64,000 bases of DNA from Stigmatella aurantiaca DW4/3-1. Its GTDB lineage: Bacteria > Myxococcota > Myxococcia > Myxococcales > Myxococcaceae. Positions 61,750-64,000 of the stretch are shown in pieces; the first letter of the stretch is position 1; every line of letters starts with the position of its first letter. Below the pieces are notes generated by a model, which saw nothing but the letters and a program-made list of their open reading frames with translations, had not been told where the DNA came from and made no database searches. Position numbers and translations under genes: made by a program. The stretch spans positions 1,879,501 through 1,943,500 of the forward strand of contig NC_014623.1 of NCBI RefSeq assembly GCF_000165485.1, read 5' to 3'.

Positions 61750-62061
61750 TTAAAACGCCCCTTTCCGGGTGGAATGGCCGCGAGGGTGGAGGGTGAGGGT
61801 GCTGGCTGTTTCGCCGGTCAGGATGCGCGTCTCATCCCAGCTCCAAATCCCTTCCGTGATGGGCGGAGCGGTTCCACCGAAGGTGGGCAGCTCGGTCCAG
61901 GGCAGGCCGTCGAGGTGGTGGCCCCAGCGGTGGAGGAGATCCGCCAGCATGTCCAGGGAGCCGATGGGGCCGGACTCGCTGCGCTCCTCGTCGTACTCGA
62001 AGCGGTAGACCCACCGGCTGCGCGGCGCCTGTCCATCGAGGAGGATGCGGAGCTTGCTCAT
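61750..62061 (-). CDS. Small conserved-looking hypothetical protein
   Basis: A 103-aa protein of unknown function, rich in Trp/Arg/Glu, with 'WVYRFEYDEERSESGPIGSL' and 'HRWGHHLDGLPWTELPTFGG'. No signal peptide or membrane span. The ATG at 62061 is 8 bp after the aminotransferase stop, on the same strand, so it is probably co-transcribed. Codon use is like its neighbours, supporting a real gene. Confidence 0.65.
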   Translation of the reverse strand: MSKLRILLDGQAPRSRWVYRFEYDEERSESGPIGSLDMLADLLHRWGHHLDGLPWTELPTFGGTAPPITEGIWSWDETRILTGETASTLTLHPRGHSTRKGAF

Positions 62062-62069
62062 GGGGTGTC

Positions 62070-63413
62070 TCAGCGCTTCCCTTCGAGCGGGGCCTCGGCC
62101 CGCGTCTGGTGCTTTTCATCGAGCACGCTCAGGCACTCGCCGAGGATGCGGAGCATGACGTCCACCTCGTGCTTGCCCACCACGAGGGGCGGCGCGAAGC
62201 GGATGGTGGACTTGCCGCAGGACAGCAGGAGCAACCCCTTCTGGAACGCGAGCTGCTCCAGGTCTCCCACGTAGGTGCTCGCGGGCTCCTGGGTCTTGGG
62301 GTGGAGGAACTCGCCCCCCACCATCAGGCCCACGCCGCGCACGTCCGCCAGGATGGGATGGCGCGCCTGAAGGGCTCTCAGGCCCTGCTGGAGGTGCTCG
62401 CCCGTGGCGCGCACGTTCTCGAGCAACCCTTCCACCACATCCAGCGTCGCGAGCGCCGCCGCGCAGCACAGCGGGTTCCCGCCGTAGGTGCTGCCATGCG
62501 AGCCCCGTGGCCACGTCATGACGCGCTCCCGGGCGATGATGGCCCCCAGCGGCATCCCCGAGGCGATGCCCTTGGCGGACAGGAGGATGTCCGGCATGAC
62601 GCCAAAGTGCTCCGCGGCGAACATCTTCCCCGTGCGGCCGATGCCCGACTGCACTTCATCGAAGATGAGCAGGATGCCGTGCTTGTCACAGAGCTCGCGC
62701 AGGTTTTGCAGGAAGCTCGTGGGCGGCACGATGTAGCCGCCTTCGCCCAGGATGGGCTCCACGAAGATGGCCGCCACCTCGCGTGGGTCCACGTGGCTGA
62801 CGAACCAGTCCTGCTCCAGCAACCGGGCGGGGTTGTACGCCGTCTCGCTCGAGGCGGAGGCATAAGGGATGTGGATGACGCCAGGCAGCAGCGGCCCGAA
62901 GAAGGCGCGCTGGGCCACCTTGGAGGAGTTGAGCGAGATGGCCCCGTAGCTGCGGCCGTGGAAGCCTCCCTTGAAGGCCACGACGTACTGGCGGCGGGTG
63001 TGGTGACGCGCCAGCTTGAGCGCGCCCTCCACCGCCTCGGTGCCCGAGTTGGTCAGGAAGACCTTCTTGGGGCCCATCTCGGGCAGGTAGCTGGCGAGCC
63101 GCGCGCAGAGCTGGGCGAATGAGTCGTAATAGAAGTCGGTGCCGCAGATGTGCAGGAAGCGGCCAGCCGCTTCCTGGATGGCCCGGACCACCTGGGGATG
63201 GGCATGGCCCGTGGACGCGACCGCGATGCCGGCCATGAAGTCCAGGAAGCGGTTGCCGTCCACGTCGTAAACCCACGGCCCCTCGCCGTGGTCCATCACC
63301 AGGGGGTATTCCTTGATGTACGAGGGCGAGCTGTAACGCCGGTCCAGGTCGATGATGGCCTGGGCGTTGGGGCCGGGGGGCGCCACCTTCACTTCGGGAT
63401 AGATCGTGCTCAT
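62070..63413 (-). CDS. Class III PLP aminotransferase
   Basis: A 447-aa fold-type I, class III aminotransferase (4-aminobutyrate/ornithine group). Seen: 'MAGIAVASTGHAHPQVVRAI', 'VFLTNSGTEAVEGALKLARH', 'LIFDEVQSGIGRTGKMFAAE' with the PLP Asp, and 'LLSAKGIASGMPLGAI' with the Schiff-base Lys. It lies next to an aldehyde dehydrogenase on the same strand, which suggests omega-amino acid to semialdehyde to acid, such as GABA, ornithine or lysine breakdown. The start ATG is at 63413, 12 bp after the dehydrogenase stop. Confidence 0.92.
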   Translation of the reverse strand: MSTIYPEVKVAPPGPNAQAIIDLDRRYSSPSYIKEYPLVMDHGEGPWVYDVDGNRFLDFMAGIAVASTGHAHPQVVRAIQEAAGRFLHICGTDFYYDSFAQLCARLASYLPEMGPKKVFLTNSGTEAVEGALKLARHHTRRQYVVAFKGGFHGRSYGAISLNSSKVAQRAFFGPLLPGVIHIPYASASSETAYNPARLLEQDWFVSHVDPREVAAIFVEPILGEGGYIVPPTSFLQNLRELCDKHGILLIFDEVQSGIGRTGKMFAAEHFGVMPDILLSAKGIASGMPLGAIIARERVMTWPRGSHGSTYGGNPLCCAAALATLDVVEGLLENVRATGEHLQQGLRALQARHPILADVRGVGLMVGGEFLHPKTQEPASTYVGDLEQLAFQKGLLLLSCGKSTIRFAPPLVVGKHEVDVMLRILGECLSVLDEKHQTRAEAPLEGKR

Positions 63414-63425
63414 GAGGTTCCCTCT

Positions 63426-64000
63426 TCAACCCATCCGCGTTTGGGACTGCTCGCGCATGAACTGCGCGACGTAATAGGGGCCGCAGCCGCCCTTGCCCGT
63501 GGAGCCACTGGATTTCCAACCACAGAAGGACTGCACCCCGGGCCAGGCCCCCGTCGTCGCTCCCGTCCGGCGGTTGGCGTACAGCACGCCCGCTTCGACG
63601 CGGTCCATGAAGGCCTCCACGTCGCTGGGCTTGCGGCTGAAGATGCCGGCGGTGAGCCCGTACTCGCCATCGTTGGCGAGCACCAGGGCCTCCTCCAGGG
63701 TGTCGAAGCCCGTCACCCCCACGAAGGGAAGGAAGAGCTCCTCGCGCATCAGCCGGTGGCCGTGCGCCAGTTCCACCACGGTGGGCGCGACGAAATATCC
63801 CTCGGCGAGGGCTCCCTCCAACCGCAGCCGCTCGCCGCCCGCGTGCACGGTGCCATCGCTGCGGGCCGCCGCCGCCGCGCGCTCGAAGCGCTGGACAGAG
63901 GCCTTGTTGATGACTGGGCCCATGTACACGGAGGCGAGGCTCGGGTCTCCCACCGTCACGCCGCGGGCCTTCTCGGCCAGCCGGGTGATGAATTCCTGCT
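63426..64000 (-). CDS. Aldehyde dehydrogenase, C-terminal part (window edge)
   Basis: The last ~190 codons of an NAD(P)-dependent aldehyde dehydrogenase; the 5' part is beyond the window. Family blocks include 'YMGPVINKASVQRFERAAAA', 'YFVAPTVVELAHGHRLMREE', 'LANDGEYGLTAGIFSRKPSD' and 'YANRRTGATTGAWPGVQSFC', wording typical of L-glutamate-gamma-semialdehyde (P5C) dehydrogenases. The catalytic Cys and Glu are not in view. Upstream partner of the class III aminotransferase in the same operon; together they suggest ornithine/proline or related semialdehyde oxidation. Confidence 0.85.
   Translation of the reverse strand, partial: QEFITRLAEKARGVTVGDPSLASVYMGPVINKASVQRFERAAAAARSDGTVHAGGERLRLEGALAEGYFVAPTVVELAHGHRLMREELFLPFVGVTGFDTLEEALVLANDGEYGLTAGIFSRKPSDVEAFMDRVEAGVLYANRRTGATTGAWPGVQSFCGWKSSGSTGKGGCGPYYVAQFMREQSQTRMG

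Noticed and set aside
1-64000. tRNA, rRNA, integrase or insertion sequences
   Set aside because: None recognised; no transposase motifs or terminal inverted repeats were seen.

Overview
The window is GC-rich, densely coded DNA with strong third-position G/C bias, short spacers and frequent ATGA start/stop overlaps. The gene content fits a fruiting myxobacterium of the Cystobacter/Stigmatella/Archangium type: an extracellular contractile injection system, multi-KS lipid/polyketide enzymes, a cyclase-ATPase-TPR signalling protein, many secreted beta-propeller and lipoproteins, and a golvesin-type secreted protein. The taxonomic placement is inferred; there is no rRNA here to confirm it.

Layout. 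(1) 31-12413: part of an eCIS (phage-tail-like injection particle). Two unrecognised helix-rich proteins come first, then a DUF4255 cap protein, sheath, two tube proteins, a 55-aa DUF5908 protein, a LysM tube/baseplate adaptor and a VgrG-like spike. Two candidate cargo proteins follow, one on each strand, sharing an N-terminal LQRTLGNR tag; the second has a DUF4157 HEAWH motif. No gp25, PAAR, baseplate J, tape measure or AAA+ ATPase gene follows the spike, so these must lie upstream of the window or elsewhere. (2) 12598-17690: an aldo/keto reductase followed by a 2.3-kb tandem duplication of a BNR-repeat gene plus a beta-propeller gene; the second BNR copy is broken by a deletion. (3) 17755-35489: mixed metabolism, transport and signalling: an MBL-fold lipoprotein; a LysR regulator divergent from an ACAD-SDR-kinase operon that resembles 4-hydroxyacyl-CoA (levulinate-type) catabolism; a P450; a methyltransferase; DMT, MATE and MFS transporters; a PhyH dioxygenase; a degenerate class III cyclase fused to an ATPase/TPR module; a DUF6929-like lipoprotein; and an NAPE-PLD-like hydrolase. 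(4) 35590-36596 (minus): an intact-looking cobalamin riboswitch upstream of a decayed metE. (5) 36599-37897: a copper type II monooxygenase with a CxxCH motif.

(6) 37965-57855 is the main item: a tightly coupled operon for a PUFA-synthase-like megasynthase. In order: discrete acyltransferase; KS-KS-AT; five tandem ACPs-KR; a C45 (penicillin acyltransferase-type Ntn hydrolase) domain fused to a DH; KS-KS; KS-KS-DH; a phosphopantetheinyl transferase; and a stand-alone hotdog DH. In each KS pair the first KS has lost catalytic residues and the second keeps Cys-His-His, giving three cis 'chain-length-factor + KS' pairs. All five ACPs have Thr where the phosphopantetheine Ser should be. There is no enoyl reductase and no conventional thioesterase, so the product is predicted to be an unsaturated acyl chain released by the C45 domain, possibly onto an amine. 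I do not recognise this as a characterised pathway.

(7) 57892-64000: a CxxCH lipoprotein-like protein, a golvesin-domain secreted protein, an NADP/F420-type reductase, a small hypothetical protein, a class III aminotransferase and the 3' part of an aldehyde dehydrogenase (probable amino-acid semialdehyde pathway).
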